From positions 643,488-707,487 of the forward strand of contig KN805378.1 of NCBI GenBank assembly GCA_000818945.1: 64,000 nt of DNA, written 5' to 3'. The notes below the pieces were generated by a model. It worked only from the letters and a program-made list of their open reading frames with translations. It was not told the origin of the DNA and made no database searches. Origin of the DNA: Schizochytrium sp. CCTCC M209059 (Eukaryota; Sar; Bigyra; Thraustochytrida; Thraustochytriidae). The position numbers and the translations under genes were made by a program. Of the stretch, positions 8,243 to 18,514 are shown piece after piece (the first letter of the stretch is position 1; each line of letters begins with the position of its first letter).

Positions 8243-11200
8243 TTATGCTGATGATGATGATGATGATAGTATGGCCGATGTGGCAGCGATCTGAGAGCTT
8301 TCGAGTTGCGCGCGGAGATCATTGAGGACGAGCATAGACGTCCCCAGAGGATCCCGCGAACCTGGCTGCTTGCTTGTGTCGGAGAACTTGACCCATTTGC
8401 GGTCCATCATGGCATGCATATCGGAAAGTTGGAAACCCAAACGGGCGAGCTCGGCCCATTTTTGCGAGGAGAGCACCCACGAGCGCCACAGCTGCAGCCA
8501 CGGGCACTGGCCGCCATCGACGAGGCTCGTCCCACACTCAGTCTCATCCTTCGTCTCTTCAGCGCCAGCTGCCACTGCTGGTTTGATCGAACGAGGCACA
8601 ACACCAACGCGGCGCCAGCTCGACGCGACCCGCGCGAGTGATTTACCAACGAAATCAAAATGCTGCGAGACCGCCTCGTCACTCGCGGGGGCGAGTTGCT
8701 CTAGCAGTGCATTTCTAAAACTCTCGTACGAATTTTCCCCATTCTCTTGCAGAGCCATCTTGGAGGAAGCCTCTGCCTCTTGCTCCTTGCATCGCGCAGT
8801 CTTGGCGTCAGCCTCCGCCCGAGCGATCATTTCGGCCCCCATAGATCTTGCAAAGACACCTGCTTCGGGCAAAAGATACATATCGAACGCAGTATCCTCC
8901 TTTACTTCGCCTCTTTGAGGACGCACAAGAATTGCCCCCGAGAGTCTACTCAAATGCACGGTTTCCTCCACGGGAAGGTCATCCTCGACCGCTTTTGCGA
9001 CATCGTCTGTATCATCGTGCAGCCCGGAGAGGCTTATGCGAAATGCCAAGGCCCCGTCTCCTGCGGACCGAATCTTGGGTTCGCGCACGACTACTACACT
9101 ATGCTTGACCATGCTCAGCCCGACAATGCGGTACCAATATGCGCCTTTGTGCCATCTAGACCGCACATTTTTGTCTTGCGAAGCCAGACATACGAGGTCA
9201 TTTTTGCACACACTCGCGATCGATGGTGCATCATCACCTGTTGCGTCAATTTCGTGGCCTCTCGAATCGATGCGCGCCATACTTGCTGGCGAGCCACCGA
9301 TTTCTTGAAAGAGAACGGTCGAAGACGCAAGCGCAGGATTCTGGAGGACCATGGCCCAAAGAACGTGCATACGAGCGTGAATCTCAGCCGCGAGTGAATG
9401 TTCACCAGCGATTTCGAGAAGTTTGGCGCGCATGCGTTCATTTTGCCGAAGCTGCCTAAATTTGTCAACTTCGCCACAGAGCAGATCCTCGTCGTCCTCG
9501 CTAAGGAGGTCTGAGAACCAACGCATATTGGGGGTAAAGGTTCGCCACTTCTCCGCGCAAATGCTTCGTACATGGCCACTCAGCTGGTGACTGTCGCGAA
9601 GTCGTCCAGCATGAGGTCCGGCACCGCGCACAGAGAGGCTTCCACGACCACTGCTGTTACTTCCAAACATGACACGACCCAAAAGAGAAGGAATTGGGTA
9701 CACGTACACGGTGGCCCCTGGTACCATTGTTACCTTTTGCCACGCGCAGTGCACCAGTGAAGTCGTAGTCTTGTCCGTGCTACTAGCAAGAGAGGCGCCT
9801 ACAACGGCAAGATCGCCGCTTTTCCGATCAACCTGTACCGCTAGACCTTCAGGTGTCAATTTACCGCCTGGCCTCGAAGCAGGGCTACGCGTGATCCACA
9901 GCATGGCGCCTTCTGCAAGTCGCACATTTGGCTCAAGACGCAGACCCGTAGCACCTCCTTCAATGACTTCAAGCGTGCATCTAGTGAACGTCAAGAGTGG
10001 CTTATTGAGGACACTTTTCACGCCCTGAACTGTCCATTCTGCCCACGTTTGAAAGAGCGAGCGCGATTGCGCGTGATGGAGTGCATGCAGTGCGCGCCCT
10101 ACAAAAATCCACTCGTCCATCCCGAGCCTTGTCTCGGGCGTGCTTGTATTAAGAGAAGTGCGCATGCACCGACCTTCAAAGTCGAGAGCTTTGAGCGCGT
10201 CTGTGACCCGCTTCTCCACCTTGACTGCATCTTCCCACGCAAGAAAGTCACGTTGCGCCTGCACGGCTCGCTCCTTTTCAGCATCCTCTTGCGCTGCCAA
10301 GAGAGCGTCAAATTGGCGAAGTTCGTGCTCGGTGGATGCAACATTTTTCCAGGGATTCTGCGGGTCGTGCGAGCGCGACGCGTAGACGCTACCTTTCGAG
10401 CCCGCCGACTTGGCCTTAAGCGCCTGCACCAAGGGACCAGACCCGGGAAGCGATGTGCGTTGGGCAGCATGCATATAGTTGGTATTTGCCTCGCCTTCGA
10501 GGGCACGCCCGTTGCCCGCGTAGCGCAGAGGCAGCGCTCTTTCGGACGCAAAGGCGGCAGCGAGGTCACTTGGTCCTCCTGCGGGGCGAGGAAACGGCGT
10601 TTTGCGCTCCGCCTTGGCGTCTCGAAGCTGCTCCAGCGTACGGGTTTTCACCCGAGACTTCTCTTTGAGTTGCTTCCACTGCTCAAAGTCGCGCGCTGCT
10701 TCGGCCTTGCGCTCCGCAGCACGCCGCGAGGCTTCTGCCTGCTTTGCCTCGTGATCGGCTTTTGCCCACGTTTGAAGCAGTTGTAAGGCCTCCTTTGTGG
10801 AATCTGGACCTGAAGTTTGACCTGGCGTTCGATTCAAGTAGTCGTCTTTGGCCTCTACGCGCTGCACGAATTGTGCCCACTCATCTCGGCAAACCTTTTT
10901 ATACAAGGAATTTTGTAGACGCACTTCGGGATCGAGGGGAACGTCGGGCACAATGTGCGCTCGCGCAAAGTCGCCTCGTTGCTCCTGACGGGAATGTTTA
11001 AGAACACGACGCTCGCACTGTCGGTGCGTAAACAAGAGTCCATCAAAGACAACGTCGTCCTCGTCCCCGTCTCCACCGCCGCCGCTTCGTGCCTCCAGAG
11101 AGGAATCGATGATGCCGAGTTTGCGTGCCAGAGCCGCGCTGACTCTTATTCCCTGAAGATCCTTGTTGCTGGCGATGGTCCAATCGATCCAGGCCTTTTT

Positions 11201-14200
11201 GAGCTGTGGGATCGCTTGCTGCTGGGCAGAACTTCGTGCGTTTTCAGCTAGCCCAAGGCCCTCAACATGAATGCGCGCCAGCGCGAGGCCCACCTCGCGC
11301 CACGTCTCGTCATTGTGAGCACGGGAACGAAAGTTCAAAGGTTTGAGCTGCAACTCGGTCACTTTTTGCGTCCACTGCGGCGTGACAATTTCTGATGGCC
11401 CTGGACTTCGGACAACCTTTCCACTGCGTTCGGACTCGTAACCTTCGTAAAGACCATAAAGAAGTTTCACTGCGCGATTGGCGTCTGCCCGACATGCAGC
11501 CATGCGCAAGCTAGCGTTCGCTTGAGAGGTCCGTGCATCACTTTTTTGCTTGCGAAGCCGACGTTTCATCGCGACAAGAAAGTCTGCGCGTTGCTTTTTC
11601 GCCTCTTCGAGCTCATTCATCGCATCTGCAATGACCTCTGCTTCAATGCCGTCGGTCGCGAGGCTTGTTACAACCTCGGGCGTTGCTTTCGGTGCTTTCG
11701 AAGATTTCGCTTGCCGGCCACGGCCTGCGTTCCACCCTCGCTCAAGTTCCTTTTCTCGCGTTAGACGCTCCATCTCGCGCGCGTGCGAAGCTGCAGCGCG
11801 CATGTCCTGCTGCAAGGCCACCCGCGATTCCTGTATTTCCTGCCGAATGGCTTCTAGCTCGGCAAGAGATGCGAGCTGTTCACCGCCCACATCCGTCCGG
11901 CCAGGTGGTATCTTTTTCGTGCTTCCAAGACGTGGCGAAAGACCTCCCTCTGTTTCCGCGGTGAGATCAACGAGCCGATGTTGCAGCTTCTCCATGGCTT
12001 CTTGATGCTGAAGCAAGAGCTGCTGCTGGAATTCGCGCTGTGCACCGATCTCTCTCTGCATCGTCTTGATGAGGACACTTTGTCGTGCTTGCGACCGCGA
12101 GGCCGCGAGACTTTCGGCTTGTTTTCGCCTCTGCTCCAAAATTCGTGCTTCTTGCGCTTTGCGCTCTTTCCGCATCCGGACTTGATCGACGCGCTGCTCT
12201 TCGCGAAGTTTACTCAACTCTAAACGAAGCAGCGTAAAAGCATTGTCTTCTGGATCTCGCCTCGTACGCTGTTGGACGGTTCTCCGCGCCGCACGAGGCG
12301 TAGGCATTGCACCGTCGAGTAAGTAAACTTGGTGCAATTGGACGCCATCGATCGTCTCCGCATTGTCAAGTTCCACCTCAAGCGTTTCGTCACTATGAAC
12401 GGCATTAACGACGCCTTTGCAGAGAGCGCTCAGGTCAACGTACTCCTCATGTGGATTTTGGTTTACCAACACAGACTCAGACTGCACCGCCTCGTCCACG
12501 TCACGCGCTTGGCGAAGCGAGAGCGATCCACCATGATGGATGCGCGCGCTTGAAGAAGAAGCTTTCTTTGGCTGCCGTTCTTGAGGGGGAACGACATCCG
12601 ATGAGGCGCCCTTTTTCTTGTTCTTTCGCTCCACCGCATCAAAGGTCATCATCTGATGCAATACAACAGGCTTCTCTTTGCGCAAAGAAGGCGCATCTAT
12701 TGTCATTTCGGCAAGGTCATTGTGCTTTGGCGTTTCCTGCTGCACACGATTCGATATGCTCTCTGCGTGTCCGGTCAAAAGCTGTACAAAGTCTAGCTTG
12801 CAATCCTCTTCAACGTCCCCGTCGTCGTAATCAATTGCAAAGCTACCATCATCATTGATCCGACGAATTTTGCCCGTGTAGAAGTCCTCATCCGTGGGAT
12901 CTTGCGAGCCCCGGTTGAAATTTACACGGACAACAGCACCCGTCATGAGCAACTGATCGGATACATCTTTGGCCCAAGTGAAGGTCGCATTCAGCGAGTT
13001 GGACGAGGAAATCGCTGCATTCAAAGAAGCTGCACCTCCAATCTTTGCATCGCTACTTGAGAGTGCCTCTGAGGTCTCAGCGTTTGTACCCTTTGCTTGC
13101 GTTGAAGCTCTTGGCTTTGAATCTTGGCATTCTGGTGCACTGGGCTTGGAGTAAGAAGAAGTCTGATCATTCTTTTGGGGGGGCGCTACCGCTGGGAAGT
13201 CAGCCGCAGAATCTTTGTTATCCTCCAGCCCGGAGAGCCCAGAGGTAACTGGCGCCTTGGTTGTTTGTGCTACCTTAATGAAATCAATCTTGCAATCATT
13301 TTCCACGTCCCCGTCATCGTATGCAACCACGAAAGTACCGTCACTATTACATGCCTGAATTTTGCCTTGATAAAAGTCGGACGCGCGAGGTTTTTTGGAG
13401 TCTCGATTGAAGTTGACACTTACGCGCGTCCCAATAGTGAGCTTGTCTCTGGATATTTTGCTTGCCCAAACGAAGCAAGGACCTTCTTCGGTGCGCCCAG
13501 CCGCGGCGCCGGCCTCGGTGAACTGCCCTTGGTGCGTTGCGCCTCCGTCAGATTGCGTCGTAGCAACGGCGTCTGGCGCGACAGGGTTGACACACTCTCC
13601 CGGTCCCTCGAAATCAGACTCGACCCATTCCCACACTAGCTTGTTCGACTTGGCCTCCTCAAGTCTGTAGTGCGGGTCGGGAATACCATACCCATCGCAA
13701 CCGTCTTTGTTAAAATCAAAGATTTGGCGCCAATGGTTGTCAGCGGGGTCGAGCTTGGCTTTTGCGAAGTGTTCGCGCAGGCCCGCGTAGGCACCGTTAA
13801 ACGGTCGAAAGACAAGGTTTGTACTTGTCTCGATGACGGGATCCACATTCGAAAAAAGATTGAAAGTGCAGTTCTCACAGTCCCGAAGACGGAGCTGACG
13901 GCATGCAAGAGTGAACTCGCAGTCTCGGCAATCGCGAATGAAGATGGAGCTTTCGCAAGGCCCGATAAACACCTTGCTTTTTATCACCTTGTCAACTTGG
14001 ACCTGGGAGGACCAGCAAAGTACACGCACCATGCAGTCGCTCAGCGAGGCAAGGTCAAAGGGCTGGCCATCCACCGAGCCGGGCACTTTGACAAGTGTGG
14101 TGTGATTTCCTTCGGCCTGCTTGAAGCAATAGTATGTCTCATACATGTAGCGTTTGTACTCGGCGCGATCGTGAAACGTCTTTCCGTCAGGCGCGGAGAA

Positions 14201-17200
14201 GCTCGGTTGGTTCGATGCATCGCTAGATGCCATTTTTTTGGTAACAATCTCTGTGATAGCACTCTTTGGGACAGCATTGACGACCTCTCCATCATCGAAT
14301 ACCACCTTGAATGAGCCGTCCTGAACATTATGACGCTTCACAACCCCTTTGTACGCTGTCTTCCACGAAGAGAGTTTGGCCATGACTGTGTCGCCAGGCG
14401 CAGGGTTGAGCGTTACCGACTCCTTTGATCTCGAGGCCATTTCCAAGTCTCCAGGTTTACTCTTCGGAACAACTCCCAGCGGAGACGATTCGTTCCCTTC
14501 AACGCTTGTGGAAGCAGGTTTTGTGACTTGCGCGCCTCCCTGTGACAGATTATTGTCTGCAGTCGAGCTGTCTGCTGGGACTTCAAGAATCTCCTTTTCA
14601 TCATTGAGAAAAGCAAGCAAGTCCTCATCATTCGCAATATCTGTAGGTCGACGTGGACTTGGCTCATTAACGAGGTCGCAAAGAGAAAGAGACTTTATGA
14701 CCTCGCCATCATCGAATTCGACGTGCAGGGTCCCGTCACCATTCACGTTACGAATGGTGCCAGAGTAGGCCTCCTTCCATGATTGAAGTTTTGCGCGAAT
14801 ACGTTCACCTGGAGCGAGATCTCCGCGCGTGCTTTCAGACGCCTGCTCAACCTCATGCACAAGGATTTCGGCGGGTTGCACGCTTTCGCAAACCTCGCCG
14901 TCATCAAACTCGATCTTGTACGCGCCACTCTTTACAGCCTTGATGACGCCGGGGTAGGCTTGCTTCCATCCCTTGAGTTTGGCCGTCACACGTGTGCCCT
15001 CGGCGAGAAGGTCGATTGGTTCTTCTTCGTCGTTGAGCACGTCTTCGATCGCAGAAGGTTCGACGCCTTCTTGGATCTCGCCATCATCAAAGACGATCTT
15101 GTAAGCACCGTTCTTTACGGCTTTGATGACGCCAGGATAGGCTTGTTTCCAGCCCTTGAGCTTGGCCGTCACGCGCGTGCCTTCGGTGAGAAGGTCGCCA
15201 ATTTCCTCTTCTTTGTCGCCTTCTCCTTCGTCGTCGTCTTCTTCTTCGTCTTCTTCTTCGTCCAGCACATCTTCAATTGCAGAAGGCTCCACGCCTTCTT
15301 GAACTTCACCGTCGTCGAAGACAATTTTATAAGCACCGTTCTTTATGGCTTTGATAACGCCGGGGTACGCTTGCTTCCATCCCTTAAGCTTGGCCGTCAC
15401 ACGTGTGCCCTCCGCGAGGAGGTTGCTTGGTTTTTCTTCGTCCTTTAGCACATCTTTGACTGCAGAAGCTTCGACGCCTTCTTGGACCTCGTCATCGTCG
15501 AAGACAATCTTGTAAGTGCCGTTTTTCACGGCCTTGATGACCCCAGGGTAAGCTTGTTTCCATCCCTTGAGCTTGGCCGTCACGCGCGTGCCTTTGGTGA
15601 GAAGTTTGCCGACTTCTTCTTCTTCCTCTTCTTCTTCTTCGTTGTCGTCCTTGAACACAGCTTCAATTGCAGAGGACTCAACGTTTTCTTGAACTTCACC
15701 ATCGTCGAAGACAATCTTATAAGCACCGTTCTTTACGGCCTTGATGGTGCCAGGGTAAGCCTGCTTCCATCCCTTAAGCTTGGCCGTCACGCGCGTTCCT
15801 TCGGCGTGAAGGTCGCCGACTTCCTTTTCTTCTTCTTTTTCGAGCACATCTTCGACTGCAGAAGGCTCAACGCCTTCCTGCACCTCGCCATCATCAAATA
15901 CAATCTTATAAGCGCCGTTCTTCACGGCCTTGATGACCCCAGGATAAGCTTGTTTCCATCCCTTGAGCTTGGCCGTCACACGCGTGCCTTCAGTGAGAAG
16001 TTTGCTTGTTTCTTCTTCGTCCTTGAGCACATCTTCAACGGCAGAAGGATTGACACTTTCTTGAACTTCGCCATCGTCGAAGACAATCTTATAAGCACCG
16101 TTCTTCACGGCCTTGATGACCCCAGGGTAAGCTTGTTTCCATCCCTTGAGCTTGGCCGTCACGCGTGTGCCTTCGGCAAGAACATCGCCCATTTCAACTT
16201 CGTCGCCTTCTTCGTCTTCGTTTTCGAGCACTTCTTTAATTGCAAAAGGCTCAACGTCTTCTTGAACTTCACCATCGTCGAAGACAATTTTATAAGAACC
16301 GTTCTTCACGGCTTTGATGACGCCAGGATACGCTTGCTTCCATCCTTCGAGCTTAGCCGTCACGCGCGTGCCTTGAGCGAGAAGCTCTTCCTTCTCTTCT
16401 TCGAGCACATCTTCGACTGCAGAAGGCTCGACGCCTTCCTGCACCTCGCCATCATCAAATACGATCTTATAAGCGCCGTTCTTCACGGCCTTGATGACCC
16501 CAGGGTAAGGTTGTTTCCATCCCTTGAGCTTGGCCGTCACGCGCGTGCCTTCGTCGAGAAGATCACCGTTTTTCAGATCGTCACCGTCTTCTTCTTCGTC
16601 TTCGAGCACATCTTCAATTATAGAAGGCTCAACGCCTTCTTGGACTTCGCCATCATCAAAAACAATGTTATAAGCGCCATTCTTTACGGCTTTGATGACG
16701 CCAGGATAGGCTTGTTTCCAGCCCTTGAGCTTGGCCATTACGCGTGTGCCTTGGGCGAGAAGTTTGTCTTCGGCGAAGCATTGAAGGATCTCATTAACTT
16801 GAACGTCCTCGATAACCTCTCCATCGTCAAAAGTCACCTCAAAGACTTTGTTGGGCTGAACAATTCTGGTAATGACGCCCTGATATGGTTTCTTCCACCC
16901 TGATACTTGCGCCTGAACTCTGGTGCCTACTTGAAGAGAACCATTCACTTTACTTTTCACTGGGGTTGCGCGTGTCAGAACTTCAAGAATCTCTTCGAGA
17001 CGGACGTCATCAATAACTTCTCCATCGTCAAAAGTGATCTCGAAGACTTCGTCCTCCTCGACGACCTTGGTGATTGTCCCCGAGTAGGGCTTTTTCCACC
17101 CAGCTACGCGAGCACTCACATAATCACCAAGGCTTGGGCTTTTGGCTCCATCTTTGACATTTCCTTTGGAGTCGACGGCCAGAATCTCGTCAAAATGAAC

Positions 17201-17425
17201 AGCATCAACAACCTCGCCATCATCAAAGACGACGCGGCAGGCTCGCGTGTCTTTGTCCACGCTCTCGACGGTGCCCTTGTATGGCTGTTTCCATCCTGAG
17301 ATCTTCGCGGTCACGCGATCGCCCTTGCCGGGCTTAGGAGGCGCCGCGCGCCTCTTCGCGTCACCGCTCGCGAGGCCTGCGCGAAATGCTTCGAGCTTTC
17401 CAAGTACATCGCCCGCGGCAAACAT
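8243..17425 (-). CDS. Giant Tudor-like repeat protein with RP2-like TBCC domain
   Basis: 3060 residues in one uninterrupted frame, ATG 17425 to TAA 8243. Residues ~33-1055 carry 15 Tudor/Agenet-like modules of the pattern GTRVTAKLKGWKQAYPG...FDDGEV. Modules 4-13 (about 226-853) are nearly identical and separated by acidic linkers. Residues ~1085-1275 include DGKTFHDRAEYKRYMYET followed by a TBCC/C-CAP beta-helix: FIRDCRDC, ACRQLRLRDC, DPVIETSTN. These are close to RP2, including the Arg that acts as the Arl3 GAP finger. Two further Tudor-like modules of a second type (NFNR...DFY.GKI, YDDGDVE) lie at ~1332-1550 and a degenerate one near 1680. Coiled coil spans ~1727-1900. The C-terminal half has no recognised domain except three related Trp-rich helices. 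Tudor-like folds usually bind methylated Arg/Lys, and TBCC domains act on tubulin or Arl GTPases. Cytoskeletal or ciliary scaffolding is inference. Confidence 0.85.
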   Translation of the reverse strand: MFAAGDVLGKLEAFRAGLASGDAKRRAAPPKPGKGDRVTAKISGWKQPYKGTVESVDKDTRACRVVFDDGEVVDAVHFDEILAVDSKGNVKDGAKSPSLGDYVSARVAGWKKPYSGTITKVVEEDEVFEITFDDGEVIDDVRLEEILEVLTRATPVKSKVNGSLQVGTRVQAQVSGWKKPYQGVITRIVQPNKVFEVTFDDGEVIEDVQVNEILQCFAEDKLLAQGTRVMAKLKGWKQAYPGVIKAVKNGAYNIVFDDGEVQEGVEPSIIEDVLEDEEEDGDDLKNGDLLDEGTRVTAKLKGWKQPYPGVIKAVKNGAYKIVFDDGEVQEGVEPSAVEDVLEEEKEELLAQGTRVTAKLEGWKQAYPGVIKAVKNGSYKIVFDDGEVQEDVEPFAIKEVLENEDEEGDEVEMGDVLAEGTRVTAKLKGWKQAYPGVIKAVKNGAYKIVFDDGEVQESVNPSAVEDVLKDEEETSKLLTEGTRVTAKLKGWKQAYPGVIKAVKNGAYKIVFDDGEVQEGVEPSAVEDVLEKEEEKEVGDLHAEGTRVTAKLKGWKQAYPGTIKAVKNGAYKIVFDDGEVQENVESSAIEAVFKDDNEEEEEEEEEVGKLLTKGTRVTAKLKGWKQAYPGVIKAVKNGTYKIVFDDDEVQEGVEASAVKDVLKDEEKPSNLLAEGTRVTAKLKGWKQAYPGVIKAIKNGAYKIVFDDGEVQEGVEPSAIEDVLDEEEDEEEDDDEGEGDKEEEIGDLLTEGTRVTAKLKGWKQAYPGVIKAVKNGAYKIVFDDGEIQEGVEPSAIEDVLNDEEEPIDLLAEGTRVTAKLKGWKQAYPGVIKAVKSGAYKIEFDDGEVCESVQPAEILVHEVEQASESTRGDLAPGERIRAKLQSWKEAYSGTIRNVNGDGTLHVEFDDGEVIKSLSLCDLVNEPSPRRPTDIANDEDLLAFLNDEKEILEVPADSSTADNNLSQGGAQVTKPASTSVEGNESSPLGVVPKSKPGDLEMASRSKESVTLNPAPGDTVMAKLSSWKTAYKGVVKRHNVQDGSFKVVFDDGEVVNAVPKSAITEIVTKKMASSDASNQPSFSAPDGKTFHDRAEYKRYMYETYYCFKQAEGNHTTLVKVPGSVDGQPFDLASLSDCMVRVLCWSSQVQVDKVIKSKVFIGPCESSIFIRDCRDCEFTLACRQLRLRDCENCTFNLFSNVDPVIETSTNLVFRPFNGAYAGLREHFAKAKLDPADNHWRQIFDFNKDGCDGYGIPDPHYRLEEAKSNKLVWEWVESDFEGPGECVNPVAPDAVATTQSDGGATHQGQFTEAGAAAGRTEEGPCFVWASKISRDKLTIGTRVSVNFNRDSKKPRASDFYQGKIQACNSDGTFVVAYDDGDVENDCKIDFIKVAQTTKAPVTSGLSGLEDNKDSAADFPAVAPPQKNDQTSSYSKPSAPECQDSKPRASTQAKGTNAETSEALSSSDAKIGGAASLNAAISSSNSLNATFTWAKDVSDQLLMTGAVVRVNFNRGSQDPTDEDFYTGKIRRINDDGSFAIDYDDGDVEEDCKLDFVQLLTGHAESISNRVQQETPKHNDLAEMTIDAPSLRKEKPVVLHQMMTFDAVERKNKKKGASSDVVPPQERQPKKASSSSARIHHGGSLSLRQARDVDEAVQSESVLVNQNPHEEYVDLSALCKGVVNAVHSDETLEVELDNAETIDGVQLHQVYLLDGAMPTPRAARRTVQQRTRRDPEDNAFTLLRLELSKLREEQRVDQVRMRKERKAQEARILEQRRKQAESLAASRSQARQSVLIKTMQREIGAQREFQQQLLLQHQEAMEKLQHRLVDLTAETEGGLSPRLGSTKKIPPGRTDVGGEQLASLAELEAIRQEIQESRVALQQDMRAAASHAREMERLTREKELERGWNAGRGRQAKSSKAPKATPEVVTSLATDGIEAEVIADAMNELEEAKKQRADFLVAMKRRLRKQKSDARTSQANASLRMAACRADANRAVKLLYGLYEGYESERSGKVVRSPGPSEIVTPQWTQKVTELQLKPLNFRSRAHNDETWREVGLALARIHVEGLGLAENARSSAQQQAIPQLKKAWIDWTIASNKDLQGIRVSAALARKLGIIDSSLEARSGGGGDGDEDDVVFDGLLFTHRQCERRVLKHSRQEQRGDFARAHIVPDVPLDPEVRLQNSLYKKVCRDEWAQFVQRVEAKDDYLNRTPGQTSGPDSTKEALQLLQTWAKADHEAKQAEASRRAAERKAEAARDFEQWKQLKEKSRVKTRTLEQLRDAKAERKTPFPRPAGGPSDLAAAFASERALPLRYAGNGRALEGEANTNYMHAAQRTSLPGSGPLVQALKAKSAGSKGSVYASRSHDPQNPWKNVASTEHELRQFDALLAAQEDAEKERAVQAQRDFLAWEDAVKVEKRVTDALKALDFEGRCMRTSLNTSTPETRLGMDEWIFVGRALHALHHAQSRSLFQTWAEWTVQGVKSVLNKPLLTFTRCTLEVIEGGATGLRLEPNVRLAEGAMLWITRSPASRPGGKLTPEGLAVQVDRKSGDLAVVGASLASSTDKTTTSLVHCAWQKVTMVPGATVYVYPIPSLLGRVMFGSNSSGRGSLSVRGAGPHAGRLRDSHQLSGHVRSICAEKWRTFTPNMRWFSDLLSEDDEDLLCGEVDKFRQLRQNERMRAKLLEIAGEHSLAAEIHARMHVLWAMVLQNPALASSTVLFQEIGGSPASMARIDSRGHEIDATGDDAPSIASVCKNDLVCLASQDKNVRSRWHKGAYWYRIVGLSMVKHSVVVVREPKIRSAGDGALAFRISLSGLHDDTDDVAKAVEDDLPVEETVHLSRLSGAILVRPQRGEVKEDTAFDMYLLPEAGVFARSMGAEMIARAEADAKTARCKEQEAEASSKMALQENGENSYESFRNALLEQLAPASDEAVSQHFDFVGKSLARVASSWRRVGVVPRSIKPAVAAGAEETKDETECGTSLVDGGQCPWLQLWRSWVLSSQKWAELARLGFQLSDMHAMMDRKWVKFSDTSKQPGSRDPLGTSMLVLNDLRAQLESSQIAATSAILSSSSSSA
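14865..16755 (-). repeat. Tandem array of near-identical Tudor-like module coding units
   Basis: About ten coding units of roughly 59-85 codons each (modules 4-13 of the giant protein) share almost identical core DNA. The variable part is the acidic linker, written mostly in GAA/GAG/GAC repeats. This points to recent unequal crossing-over or slippage and is a likely site of copy-number variation and of assembly collapse. Confidence 0.85.
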
Positions 17426-17641
17426 GGTCGGGCAGGTCTGGGCTGCGCGTGCCTTTGTTTGTTGAATTGCAGAATTGGGTCAGGCCCAATAGATACGTTG
17501 AATTGACCCGGCGCCGCGGCTCCGGGCGAAGCAGCTGGACCCTGAGCCGGCATAGTATGCCCCTTCTGTTCCTTTGTTGAGGCAGGCGTTACGGCGGACT
17601 AGATTTTTTACGTGTAGGCCTATCAATGGCTATTAGGAAGG

Positions 17642-17647
17642 TTTATT
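17642..17647 (-). terminator. AATAAA-type polyadenylation signal
   Basis: TTTATT on the plus strand reads AATAAA on the minus strand, about 20 nt after the AP-4 epsilon stop codon. Position and sequence suit a poly(A) signal; not otherwise testable here. Confidence 0.4.
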
Positions 17648-17667
17648 CTTGGAGCCATCATTGGGTG

Positions 17668-18475
17668 TCATCGCCGGAGAAGAGCCCGGCAACGTTGGGC
17701 AATGATGTCTGTCGTTGCAGCATCCTTGGAGCGTATAATGACGTCGGCGCCAGTAGGCCCACGCTTGGCATGCAAGAGGGCAAGGTCATAACTTGAGCTG
17801 TCGGTGCCAGCAAAAATGGCCTCCTGCGTTTGCGAGATGACCTCAACGCAACCTAAACCAAGTTTGGACTTGATGCGAGCGGCCACATCGTCAATGTTTG
17901 TCACTCCTTGGAGCACCACGGAGAACCTAGTCTCGGCAGGATTAGAGACCCACCGCTGGCCAAAGTCTTGTGTCAGCAGCTGTACAGGCGAGTAGGGCGG
18001 CGGCTGTTGTGCAGCATTGCTCGCTCCACCATTCATGGAACTCAAAAAGTCAGAGCCTCCAGTTGCCCCTGTGCCCGGGTCATCAAATGCAGACAGGAGG
18101 TCCATATCTCCAGACGTGGAAGACTCCTGCGCTGGTGCTGATGCACCACCGTGGTCATTACTAGCGTCGTCAAAGCCTAACAAGTCAATCCCGGCCGACA
18201 TGGGCTCTTCTGCGGCAGGGGGCGGAGGTGGTTGTTGGGCTGCAGGTGCAGAAGAGCTTGCACTTGGACGACTCCTCAATGCTCTTTTCGGCGCGGCTGC
18301 GGGAGTAGAGGATGTGGAAGACGAGTAGCCACCACCATCGTTTGCTACACCGCCAAAAAGTGCGGCAGCCATACGCTCGCGCTCCGTAACCTCCCTCGGT
18401 TTCGGGGGCGGCACTGGCGCTGCCGGCGCCGGCGCCGGAGAGGGTTCGCGTGCCGGTGTCGAATTCGATTGTTGG

Positions 18476-18514
<39 letters not shown>

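Noticed and set aside
14783..16903. Long plus-strand open frames (220 and 473 codons) antisense to the Tudor array, with repetitive FFFF-type content
   Set aside because: They mirror the tandem units of the real minus-strand gene; openness is repeated because the unit is repeated.
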